Shown here: positions 1-12,200 of the stretch, piece after piece
Numbering within the stretch: the stretch's first letter is position 1
How the letters are laid out: each line of letters begins with the position of its first letter
Origin: Cyclina sinensis
Taxonomy: Eukaryota > Mollusca > Bivalvia > Venerida > Veneridae
Reading direction: 5' to 3'
NCBI GenBank assembly: GCA_012932295.1
Contig: JAAONU010000006.1
Location: forward strand, 27,058,882 to 27,122,881
Length of the DNA: 64,000 bases
The notes under the pieces: model-generated
Told to the model about the DNA's origin: nothing
The model's database searches: none
What the model saw: the letters and a program-made list of their open reading frames with translations, nothing else
Position numbers and translations under genes: made by a program

Positions 1-900
1 CCCTTACATAATGTTCAAGTCATTGTTCCGGACAAAAATTCATTATCAAACCCAAAAAAATGTAGGTAACATAAATTGGATAGGTAGAGTTATGCTTCTT
101 AGGCAATGCACTTCTCCTTGTCACCAGCTATCTAAATTTTGAATTTCACATCAATTCACTTCAGTTTTAAAATTATGCTGTGGACAACAACGACAAAAAT
201 CAAGGATACAAAAAAAAAGTGAACAGGTAGAGCTGTAGTTCTTGAGCAGTGCATGTCTACTTCTTGCAATCTATCTTTAAGTTTCAAGACAATCTCTCCG
301 GACAAAATTCATTACAGAAATTAAAAAGGGGAGATAACTCAAAATCTGGAGTAGACGGGGTTATGCTTCTTGGGCACTGCACTTTTCCTTGTCGTCAGCT
401 ATCTATATTTTAAGTTTCACATAATTTCTCTTGATAGTTTTAAAGTTATGCTCCTCTCAAACTTTTTTTAAGAAGGGAGATAATTAAAAAATGGGACCAG
501 GAAGAGTTAAGGTTCTTGTGCTGCACTTGTACTTCTTACCATCTATCTTTAGCTTAAGTTTCAAGTCAATCCCTTCCATAGTGTTCAAGTTATGCTCCAG
601 ACAAAAAACTCATTATAGAAATTAAAGACAGGGAGATTATTCAAAACCTGGATAAGAGTTATGCTTCCTAGGCAATGCTCTTCTCCTTGTCACCAACTAT
701 TTATATTTTGTATCAGTTCACTTCATAGTTTTCTAGTTATGCTCTGGACAAGAAAAATTCATAGTTTTCTAGTTGTGCTCCGGACAAGAAATTTTCAAGA
801 GGGGAGATAATTAAACATAACTGTTCGTAGACAGCTAGCTCCACTTTTCTAAGTGCTGGATAATAAATCATAAGCTAAGTCAAACAAGAGGTCCAACTGA
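1..900. repeat. Degenerate tandem repeat, non-coding
   Basis: Phrases recur about every 150-200 bases: 'gttatgcttctt', 'gcactgcacttttcc', 'agctatctatattttaagtttcac', 'gttatgctccggacaa' and 'ggggagataatt'. Spacing is irregular and divergence is high, so this is an old array. Similar wording ('ataactttgccat', 'gttatgccccttttt') appears at 43600-43680 and 46700-47230, so it may be the remnant of the same long element family. No open reading frame in it looks like a gene. Confidence 0.6.
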
Positions 901-1299
901 AAAAAAAAGAAAAAAGAAATTTGAGTGGGGAGGGCAAGTATCTATTCATGTAAGAAGAATTTAATTTTTTTGGCAGTGGAGGTGGTGGGGGTGCAGTAGT
1001 CAAGCAAGATTTTTTTAATTTTCTTTTTTGGAAGGGACTGGGGATTCTGATGGGGGAGGGGCCTGGAGGTGGAGTCAAGTACCTTCATATTATAAAGAAA
1101 TAATAAAAAAAATTCGGGGAAGGGTGTATGTGTGTGGGGGGGAGTCCCCAAGCATTGGGGCGGGGAAGTACCTACCCATCCCATGAAAGTAAATAGTTTA
1201 ATTCTAGGCTTTGTGCTTTGCCACAAGAAGTTTCCTCTTACATAACTATAAGCAAAATCAAGTGACCCCTGAGGTGTGGCTAATTTTGAAGCCAGGGAC

Positions 1300-1640
1300 A
1301 TGGTTACCAACAATCTTAGTAGGGGTCTTGACGGTGATCAAGTATTCCAAGTTTGAAGGGAATATCTTTGACACTTTTTGATAAATGGACCTTAACAAAA
1401 AAGGTTAACCAAGACATTGTAAATCGAAAAAGGGGCATAACTTTGCAAAAATAAATTTGAGGGTTATCTGCTCTTTAGAAATGACAATAACTCCATTTTT
1501 TTTCTTCAAAAAGTGGTACTAGAAATGGGACCAGGTAGTAATGGTTCTTGTGCACTGCAGGTCTATTCATAGCAAGAAAGCTGCAGATCAAGTTTGTAGT
1601 CAGTCAGCCAATTTGTTGTTATGGTCGGACAAGGATGTCA
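1300..1640 (-). repeat. Inverted, diverged copy of a repeat also at 47040-47220
   Basis: Read on the minus strand, this segment matches 47040-47220 piece by piece: the bracket 'caagtattccaagtttgaa', then 'caaaaaaggttaaccaag', then 'aaaggggcataactttgc', then 'gagggttatctgc'. It is followed by a T-rich run and 'ccgtccgcc' near 1640. It is probably the continuation of the repeat at 1-900. No coding content is seen. Confidence 0.6.
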
Positions 1641-1699
1641 TCCGTCCGCCACAGGGTTTCCAATAATACAGCGTCTTTTGATAATGCTATAATCACATA

Positions 1700-2424
1700 T
1701 CACCATAACCCATAAACGGATGTCAAATGGATAACAGAATTTTCAGTCCGTTCATATCTGTTTGTGCTTGTGCTCCTTGCCAGGTAAGGTAGGATGATAC
1801 TGTTACCCGTTCTATATGGAAGAAATTTTTGAGCATGTTAGAAACTTGGTATGCACACAACCAGAAACAAAGCATGCATTGGAGGGATGGCAGCAATGTG
1901 TTGGCATGCGTTGTATTTGGAATTTGTGTGTGCCTTATCATGTATTTGTCCGATTCACATCAGTTCATGTCTAGTGGAACTGATTGGCGACGACCTGACT
2001 ACTTTCAATCATGGACCAGATGTACAGTAGACAGCATCAGACAAGAAATGCTATATCAGGTTTGCATGGTTTGGTCTTTCGTTTTACTCAGAATTTGTCC
2101 TGTACTCATAAGGTGATATCAGTTACTGATACAGGGATGTCTGTAAATTAAACTTCATTATCCAGTACGTAGTTGGGCGGCGAATGTGTGACTGTGTATG
2201 TGTTCAATATACAGTAACGGTGCAGGCACACTGATTGCGAGAGCCTCTAGCTGTCGAAGGGATGATTTTTTGGTCAAAATAACTATGAAAAATATCAAAA
2301 TATAAGGCACATCTGTGTAGCTATGTATATTTTCGCACACACAAGTTAAAAATTCTGATTGGCTGAATTTTAGCAACAGCTATGTCAGAAGCAACTATCT
2401 CACTTCATTACTGATATCTTTAAA
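1700..2424. other. Intergenic, no feature recognised
   Basis: AT-rich sequence between two repeat blocks. Short open frames on both strands (up to about 95 codons) have no recognisable motif and no splice-compatible partners. I see no RNA gene or repeat here. Confidence 0.5.
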
Positions 2425-4896
2425 CAAGAGGGCCATGATGGCCCTGGATCGCTCACCTGAGTACTTTGGCTGTAGGTTTGCTGTTAAGCAGTATTACATT
2501 TTTTAATTGAAAATATGTAAGTGCCTACAAACCAAATATGTAAAATATCAGTCAATAAATAAAGGCTCTATGACAGAAAGTAGAAATATCTATTATAAGC
2601 TATGGTGACCTTGACCTTGACCCAGTGACCTCAAACCCTACCCATGGGTAGAGGTCCATGCAAGGAACCTCTATACTGAATATCAAAGATATTGGTCTAT
2701 AAATGAAGGCTCTATGAGGTACAGTAGATAAATCTACTTTTAGTCTCCATGACCTTTAACCTAATCCAATAATTTGAAAAAGCTTGATAAAGCTTGCTTC
2801 ATGCCAAATTTTAAAATTCTAGGTCTTGTAGTTTCAGACAAGAAGATTTTTAAAGATTTTCTTCTATATTTAAAACTTGTGACCCCTCGGGCGGGGCCAA
2901 TAGTGACCCCAGGGACATTTTTCTAACAAACTTGGTAGAGGTCCACTAGACAATGCTACACACCAAATATCTAAGCTCTATAACTTACGGTTTCTGACAA
3001 GAAGATTTTTTTAGATTTTCTTATATAACTCTATGTAAAACTAGTGGCCCCTGGGGCGGGGCCATTTTTGACCCAGAGGCCAGGATTTGAACAAACTTGG
3101 TAGAGGTCCACTAGACAATGCTACACACCAAATATCTAAGCTCTATAACTTACGGTTTCTGATAAGAAGATTTTTTTAAGATTTTCCTATATAACTCTAT
3201 GTAAAACAAGTGACCCCCGGGGCGGGGCCATTTTTGACCCAGAGGCCAGGATTTGAACAAACTTGGTAGAGGTCCACTAGTCAATGCTACACACCAAATA
3301 TCTAAGCTCTATAACTTACAGTTTCTGACAAGAAGATTTTTTAGTTTTTCCTATATAAATCTATGTAAAACAAGTGACCCCCGGGGCGGGGCCATTTTTG
3401 ACCCAGAGGACAGGATTTGAACAAACTTGGTAGACGTCCACTAGACAATGCTACACACCAAATATCTAAGCTCTATAATTTACGGTTTCAGACAAGAAGA
3501 TTTTTTAAGATTTTCCTATATAACTCTATGTAAAACAAGTGGCCCTGGGGCGGGGCCATTTTTGATCCAGAGGACAGGATTTGAACAAACTTGGTAGAGG
3601 TCCACTAGTCAATGCTACACACCAAATATCTAAGCTCTATAACTTACAGTTTCTGACAAGAAGATTTTTTAAGATTTTCCTATATAACTCTATGTAAAAC
3701 TAGTGGCCCCTGGGGCGGGGCCATTTTTGACCCAGAGGACAGGATTTGAACAAACTTGGTAGACGTCCACTAGACAATGCTACACACCAAATATCTAAGC
3801 TCTATAATTTACGGTTTCAGACAAGAAGATTTTTTAAGATTTTCCTATATAACTCTATGTAAAACTAGTGGCCCCTGGGGCGGGGTCATTTTTGACCCAG
3901 AGGCCAGGATTTGAACAAACTTGGTAGAGGTCCACTAGACAATGCTACACACCAAATATCTAGGCTCTATAACTTACGGTTTCTGACAAGAAGATTTTTT
4001 AAGATTTTCCTATATAACTCTATGTAAAACTAGTGGCCCCTGGGGTGGGGTCATTTTTGACCCAGAGGCCAGGATTTGAACAAACTTGGTAGAGGTCCAC
4101 TAGACAATGCTACACACCAAATATCTAAGCTCTATAACTTACGGTTTCTGACAAGAAGATTTTTTAAGATTTTCCTATATAACTCTATGTAAAACTAGTG
4201 GCCCCTGGGGCAGGGTCATTTTTGACCCAGAGGCCAGGATTTGAACAAACTTGGTAGAGGTCCACTAGACAATGCTACACACCAAATATCTAAGTTCTAT
4301 AACTTACGGTTTCTGACAAGAAGATTTTTTTAAGATTTTCATATATAACTCTATGTAAAACAAGTGACCCCCGGGCGGGGCCATTTTTGACCCAGAGGCC
4401 ATGATTTGAACAAACTTGGTAGAGGTCCACTAGACAATGCTACATACCAAATATCTTAACTCTAGGCCTTGTGGTTTCTGACAAGAAGATTTTCAAGTTT
4501 TCCCTATATAACTCTATGTAAAATCAACTGACCCCTGGGGTGGGGTCAGTTTTGTCCCCAGGGACATAATTTGAACAAACTTGGTAAAGGTCCACTAGAT
4601 GATGCTTCATACCAAATATCAAAGCTCCAGGCCTTGTGGTTTCGGAGAAGAAGATTTTTAAAGATCCAACTTATAAAATCTTTTTTTAGCTCTAGTGAAC
4701 CAGAAATGCAATGGACCAGATCCATTTGAACAATCTTGGTAGAGCTTCATGCAAGGAACATCCCAGGCAAGTTTCATTAAATTTGCCCCATTGGTTTCAG
4801 AGGAGATGTCGTTTGAATGAAAAGTTGACGACGGACGGACGGACGGACAAAGACCGAACAGAAAAGCTCACCCTGAGCACTTTGTGAGCTAAAAAA
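2425..4896 (+). mobile_element. Copy a of a tandem-core, hairpin-ended element (pearl/Helitron-like)
   Basis: The head is 'caagagggccatgatggcc' followed by 'gctcacctgag'. A core of about ten 165-bp tandem units follows (about 2870-4640), then an ACGG microsatellite (4833-4852), and a tail where 'agctcaccctgagc' and 'tgagct' form a hairpin before an A-run. Tandem cores of about 160 bp next to ACGG-type microsatellites are known from the bivalve pearl family, linked to non-autonomous Helitrons. Assignment to that family is inference from structure. There is no coding capacity. Here head-to-tail is called the plus direction. This copy lies downstream of the CRYZ stop codon. Confidence 0.7.
2870..4640 (+). 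repeat. 165-bp tandem array, about 10 units
   Basis: The phrase 'caaacttggtagaggtcc' recurs with starts at 3751, 3916, 4081 and 4246, an exact 165-bp period. Each unit also carries 'cggggccatttttgaccc', 'ctacacaccaaatatcta' and 'tttctgacaagaagattt'. Central units differ by only a few bases, whereas the outer ones (before 2950 and after 4440) are much more diverged, the usual pattern for unequal exchange. Confidence 0.85.
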
Positions 4897-6270
4897 GAAA
4901 AACAACAACAGGCAAGCTATTAAGGCAGTGTATAAAAATAAATATTTCCAATAAAATTACAATAAGACCACTTTAAGAACCTCTTGGTTTTGCTTGAAAA
5001 TATTTTTAAGAGGTCCTTAACAAATCTATATGACTTATACATAGTACATAAAAACATTTTTTTAACCAATCCACATTTTTTCATTTTTCAAAGTAATACA
5101 GAAACATGTAATTTCAAAGAGAAAAAAAAATGTCTATAAAATTCAGGACAAAAAAGTTTTGCTAATAAGTCTATATATTATTCACACCACTTCTTAAAAA
5201 GTCATACAAGCAAAACTTCACTGAATTTTCATAATGCTGACATTATTCTGTGATTATTCTGTGATAATACTGCAACATATAATACAAAGCACCAATGGAC
5301 TAGCACATAGTTCAAATATAGTGATATATTATGTTGCTGGTATAACATGATACATGGATATAACAGCATGTAGCAAACCTGTAATAACAGGATACAATGA
5401 TGACACATACATGTAATAACAAGATACATAGTGGAAGAAAAAAAAAGGGTACACTGCTGCTGTACTAAAAATCATTCAAGAAAAATATTTGTAACAAATA
5501 AATGTAAAAAACAATACACCTATCAATCTTAAACCTGAACTATATGTGTGGTGTATATATCTTATTAATGTACAACTCTGGTTACAGAACTGTTTACACC
5601 TAAATAACAGTAGTATGATAACATTTCTGGCAAATTTACTACTCTTTACTGGAAGTCATGAAAATATGATAAAAAATAAAACAAAAATGAAAATGTGAAG
5701 GCAAGAATCTGTGAAAATGTAAGTGAAGACCCAAAATTATCTTCAAAGACACTCTTTCATGAATTTTTCCAAAAATTTTAACTTTCCACATAATTGTACA
5801 TTTCAAATATTGCAATATATTGAAATTCTGAACACACTTGTGATCAATGTCTATACACATGTATGACAGCAAAAGCTAGCTAAATAGGCTTAATTTTCAA
5901 GAATTTTAGTTTTTCATTAGTACTTTTATATTATGCTGAACCTCTTGTTCCAAAATATGACTTAGTTTCAATGACATTGCATCATACTTTCTGTACCTTA
6001 AAGATTTGATAGCAAGTAGAACATTTTAGCTGTACTCTTATTTCTCCTATTTCTGCAAAGCGTATACATACCTATGACAAAAAAGTCCTCAGTGTTGTGT
6101 CAGGTTTGACCTTTCCATTCAACTATGATAAAGTACAAGTATGATGTAACATAACAGATAAGGCAGTGTGATATATAAAAAGCACTTAACAAGCTATCTT
6201 ATTGTACAGGACTTCCTGACAAAAACTGCTTAACTCAATCTTTCATAAAACCGTAGAACCTTTTTAATAT
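4897..6270. other. 3' flank and possible 3' UTR of the CRYZ-like gene
   Basis: About 1.4 kb of AT-rich sequence downstream, on the minus strand, of the CRYZ stop codon at 6271-6273. I could not identify a convincing polyadenylation signal, so the transcript end is unknown. 5229-5430 is locally repetitive (degenerate 'ataatac/gtaataac' words). No other gene is supported. Confidence 0.45.
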
Positions 6271-9200
6271 TCACAAGACAAACACACGCTTTCCCAATGC
6301 CCCGGTGTTATTGATCACTTCCTCATGTGCTGCTGGTGCCTCTTCCAGCTTATATTCCTTACAGATATAAGGAACCAGCCAACCAGCTTTCAAACCTTCA
6401 GATATCCCAGAATGCATTTCAGCCCACTCTTCCTAGAAACAAACAAGAACACAGATCAAAAAAAGAACTTTTGTGCAATCAATTATATTACAAAAAAGAA
6501 CTACTTAATTCTTTTTCTTTACAGTTTAAATATTATTCAAGCAGAGCTTATTAAAATTCTCAGCTTGATAATTAACTTGCTTTATTTTGTGGCTTTCTAT
6601 TATATTACAAATATAAAAGAAACCAGCAGGAAACATTAAAAAAAAACAGCACAGCAAAACACTTAATACTTCATACCTTATGACATAGGCAGCAAAGTAA
6701 ATAGCAATAAAGTGAAGCAATTTGTTGTTCTAGATTAAAACATAAAAATAAATGGTTCCAGTGTTCAGCATGAAGTTTCACATTCTGCTGCTTTGTTAAA
6801 ACAAGAGGGCCAGGATGGCCCTGTATTGCTCACCTGAGTATATCTGCTTTTTAAAAAAGTGGCTATGGACCTGGTTAACTGACCCCAGATGACCCATTTT
6901 CGATCTTGACCTAGAAATTATTGAAACAATCTTTCTGACAAATTTCCAGGTTGTTTGGACTGATATTGTTACCACTAGAGTGTTAACAAGGTTTTTCCAT
7001 ATTTGGGCTCTATGACCTAGTTTTTGAACCTAGATGTCCCATATATTCGGACTTGAGCTAAAAATTATCGAAACAATCTTTCTGACAAATTTCCACGATA
7101 TCTGGATTGAAAAAATAGCCTCTAGAGTGTTAAAAAGGTTTTTCGATATTTGGGCTCTGTGACCTAGTTTTTGACCCCAGATGACCAATATCCAAACTTG
7201 AGCTACAAATCATCAAAACAACTTTTCTGACAAATTTCCAGGACATTTGGACTGAAAATGTATCCTCTAGAGTGTTACCAAGGTTTTTCAATATTTGGGC
7301 TCTGTGACCTAGTTTTTGACCCTTCATGACCCATATTCGAACCTGAGCTAGAAATCATTGTTAAAACCTTTCTGACAAATTTACAGGATATTTGGACTGA
7401 AAATGTATCGTCTAGAGTGTTAACAAGGTTTTTCTACATTTGGGCTCTGTGACCTAGTTTTTCAACCCAGATAACCCATGTTCGAACTCATCCGAGAAAT
7501 CATTTGGACAAACATCCTGACCAAGTTTCAAATCAATTGAGGCAAAAATGTGACCGCTAGAGCGTTAATGAACTAACTGTGGACGGAAGACAGACGATGG
7601 ACAGTGAGCAATCTTAATAGCTCACTATGAGTCTACGGCTCAGGTGAGCTAAAAACAATCATTTGTTCAAGCCTTCACAGTCAATCTTTATAAATCATTC
7701 TAAAACTGCATGTTTGTATTACCAATTTTGATCAATATATTATCCATATACATGGCTGAGACATTCATATAAACGCCTCCCCTTTAAATATTTATCTAAA
7801 CCAGACATGGGCCGAATTAAGTTTTTATGCTAACGCATAAACAATTCATTATTTTTTTCAAGTAATGCAAGATTCTAAACCAAAGGGAATAGTTGTGCAC
7901 TATTATAAATTTGTTACGAAGAATTTGAAAAGTCATGCACGTATGCCTGGGTATAAACAGTTCTCAGCTGGTATATTTATTACCTAGCAACTAGGGTTAT
8001 ATTAGCACACAACTATTTATAATGGGCCATATAAATAAATCTTAATAACTGATAACTTCTCATTAACATCAGAATGTCGAGCCAACATCATCACCAAGTT
8101 TGATAAAAATCGGATGAAAACTCTCTGTCTTAAAGAGTGGACAACCTGTGGAAAATGCCCGCTAGCCAGCCATGTGTGTCTTTCAATGGGCTTATATAAA
8201 AATGCATGAAAGTTATCAAGTTTGGATTACATAATGCACATACCTGCGATGCATTCATTAGAACCATTCCAGTGACCATAGATTCTTTCTGCATAGTAAG
8301 CCTGGGATTTATTTCAATTGTTCCACGATTTCCGACAACCTGGAAAATAGGTTTTCTTCTTTTGATAAGCACAGTATTTTCTTTTCTAACAAGAACGATG
8401 ATGTTACTGAGTATAGAAATAAATTTTGTCAAAAATCAAATTAAAAAAAAAATGGATTCAGAGTTATTTCGAATGCTACCAGTTTGCAAAATTATCATAC
8501 ATTGGTGAAAATCACACCACTGCAAATACTGAAAACATAAGTTGCAAATACTGAACCCATAATTTTCCCAATATTAATATAGGCCAAAATATTTTCAAAA
8601 ATACTGAATTCAGTACTTTTACTGAAAACTTTTACCCTTGAAAAAACCTTTTAAGATGTTGGCCCTCTGGGCTTATGGTTCAACAAAATCCAAAGGACCA
8701 ACTCAAATTCCACAGGTCCCAACAATAAAAACTAAGGTCCTGATGCCCAGTTCATACAATCATGCCTATTTGGCCTAAGGTCTGCCAAAGTTCTTAGGCC
8801 TGAGCATAACTTTACAAGCAACAGGCCTAAAGCATGTGGCTCATTTCTCAGACAGCCTACAAGTGTCAAGGCAAAAACTACCCAAATGTCAATGTTTTTT
8901 TCGGTTATCTATTTGCAACTTCCATCTTACAAACTCTGAAACTTTAACATGTTTAAGCAGAACATTTTTTTCAATTTATTACTTTTTCTTGTTTCTTAAG
9001 AATTTATGGACTAGCAAATGTCTCAGCTAAAATAAGACGTACTTACAACTATTAATCCTCCTCTATTCACCATTTTCAGATCTGACTCAAGATTCACATT
9101 TGCTAACATCTCAATAATAAGATCTGGGCCTTGTGCCCCGGTTGCTTCCTGAAAATATTTACTGACACATAACAGTAACCTGATAACATTCAGCTTTAAA

Positions 9201-12200
9201 TAATGTTACTTTTTGCTATCTAGAGAGTTATTCTGGTCTGGTTTGATATCATAAAAAGACATCTGTCTTTATATCTAAAGATTTGACTAGCATATTGGGG
9301 GTTAATATCGCACTTAATTTCATGAAAAGTTACAAGAAATAAATGAAACGTTTTTGGCTAGTTGACAGATGGGCTTCAATACATTTTTAAAATATTACTA
9401 ACTCATCCTTGACAGTTTTCTTATAGATAAAAGTAATTTTTTATCACTTTTAATTTTGAGTGCAATTTCATGAAAATTTACAAGAAATAAGTAAAAGTAT
9501 TTTTAGACAGTTTATTATTTTTAAAATTTGGCTAATGACTGGGAGAGCCCTAGTTAATACATGATTAAGTCACCCACCACTATTTTCTCTATGTAACCAT
9601 CCTCTTTATGGTTGAATACTGCAGTGGCCCCTTGCTTTAGCACCAGGTCCATACCTTCCTGGGTACCAGCTGTGCCATACACTTTCAGACCTTTTGATAC
9701 AGCGATTTGGACACAAGCCAGACCAACCTAAAAAAATTCAACCATATAACCAAACATGATAAAAATTGGTATGGTTTAAGTTTAACACCGTCTAACAGTC
9801 CAAGTCATATCAGCAGGTGGGTTAACCTAATCTTTTACCTCAACTCTACCCCCATCCTCTGTAAGAAACTGCTAATTTTCTCACATCTCTATCTATCTAT
9901 TTGAGTTTATTTATCGTCAGTACCAGTTGCCCATATGACCGACACCACCTGCAGAGATTAGTTAAGGGATAGTGCAAGATACAGAAGGCACCCCATTCCA
10001 GAGACACCACTGGTTCTTTTGCATGCTCAAGGTACAGCACTGATACATGGGACCTTAGTTTAACATCTCATCTGAAAGACAATTAGTAATGTCAGTAGAG
10101 GAGTGGGGGATTGATCTTGGGACCCCTGGGTTACCAGTCCAGCACATTACCACTTGACCACTGATCAGCTCCTTTCTCACATAAATGATAAAGGTCATAA
10201 ACAGGTCTCAAACCCATGACCATCAATCACAGAGGAGTTCTATGGTTTAAAATTAGTGACTTTAACCACTTGTCCACAAAAAAAGAACATAATGATTATA
10301 TTTATTATTATTGTAACTGATGTGAATTCATTTTAGTTTGTACGTGTTTGTTTTAGTATAAAGTATATAAGCTTTCAGAGTATTCAAATTATTCTTTCTA
10401 GGAAGAACAACACTTAACTCAGAGCATGCATAGGAAACTACCAATAGTCTCAAATAAACGTATCCGATGACAGAACATATTTTAGAGCAGAAATTATTTC
10501 CATGTTAAGTCTTATCCTTCCAATTTCCATAATAATCTCATCTAGCAATGAATTTGGACAGACTTTTTTATCATTCATGGAGATATGAACTGAAAACTAC
10601 AGACTGAAATGCAAACAATATAAATCATTACCAGACTGAAAAGATAGTAGGCTTATCATGGTTTGAACTGTTTGGAACAGGTTTTGAAGGCAAAACCAGT
10701 TGTAACCAGCAATGTGGCTAAGAATTTTCTCTTTCAAAACTTTAATATATCTTTCCACTTCAATCATGATTTCAAAATATTCTTAGTTGTAAGGAAGACT
10801 TTGTTCAGACCATCAATCACTTTAGACAAAAATGGCTCATTATGTTCCATTGTACACCTTGCTGTTGTTTCAACTTTGATAACTGCATCAGGGAATCAAC
10901 TCTGGCTCGGTGGGCTAAAGAGTTGGTTTCTTATACTAATGATCCAGCAAACATGAGCCTGAATCCAACAAGTGGATTTTTTTCCCGGTGCACTGTTAAA
11001 AGTTTAAGAGAGGCCTAAGTAGTGTGTCAGTTAATATGCAGAGTCAAGAAAAGAACACTGGTAAATTTATGAAAACCACCCTGTGAAAGAGAGACCTTTT
11101 TTGAAAAGTAGTTTCAATTTCTGGGATGGCTTTAAAGGATGCTTTACTGAAAATCATTTCTTTAGAATGGTCTTTCAAAATGTGGAGATAGAAACATACC
11201 ATGTGATACATAGTCAGAAAATTCAAAAGGAAATTCAAGTATTACATACAGCTCCACTGGCTCCATGAATCAACACACTGTTACCTGGCTTCATTTTCTG
11301 TCTTCCTCTGAAAAACAGATGAAAAAGTTGAAATGCAATTGAAAAGATCTCAATATAACAAAATTAATGTGTACTAAGACTTTTATCTTTGGTCCCTGTA
11401 ATAATTTTTGTGATGAAAAAAGTTGTGTTTCAATGAAAATTGTAATTTTACATAAAAAGCATGGTCAAGTCACTGATTCGAAGAACTGTTTTTGTACATT
11501 GTTTTTTGTAATGCATTTTCATAGCAACTTTACTGTTCTAACTCTTTAATTGTGGTTACTGGTATATCATTTGTTTGGTGCCAAAGAAATATCACAGAAT
11601 AAAACTAAAACTAGAACACCAGACTGGCTTAAAACTTCAATGGTGCGGTTATTAGCTATGCTTACCATGGCCATTTTACTGGTCGTAACTGCGGTATATC
11701 AATTTATTTGGTGCTAGAGAAACATCACAGAATAAAACTACATATATGAAAGGAATATCAGACTGACTTAAAACTTCAAAGGTTGAAAATTCAAATCTTT
11801 TACATTGGGATTTAGCAGTAACTCAAATTAGTCTACTAGTTAGAACTCTAACCAGTAAACAGATATCAAAGGCATAAACTTTTTGAATTACAATACACAA
11901 TGAATGTTAAACACCTTGAATGACAAATATCAACTGTCTGATGCATTTAGGAATGCTGTTTTGCATGTGTAACATACATGTATTCATTAAGTTAAATAAA
12001 TTCAGAAAGTATGAAGTGTTGAATAAATTTTATGCATACGTCGAAGTCAATGCAAAATAATGCTTCTCAAAACACACTTTTTGTTTTTCAAACTACTCAA
12101 GTCATGCAGTGCAGCAGTCACATACTCTTTGTGAAATTACACACTATCTATGCTATAAATGAGTTAATGCTAATTACCATGCATTGCTACAACTTCAATG

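Noticed and set aside
942..1313. 123-codon minus-strand frame at the window start
   Set aside because: It is proline/threonine-rich because of a G-rich tract, has no recognisable motif, and repeats surround it.
1829..2116. 95-codon plus-strand frame
   Set aside because: It has no family resemblance, and no supported start context or splice partners.
2870..4640. CRISPR-like regular repetition
   Set aside because: The repeats are contiguous 165-bp monomers with no unique spacers, in a eukaryotic genome.
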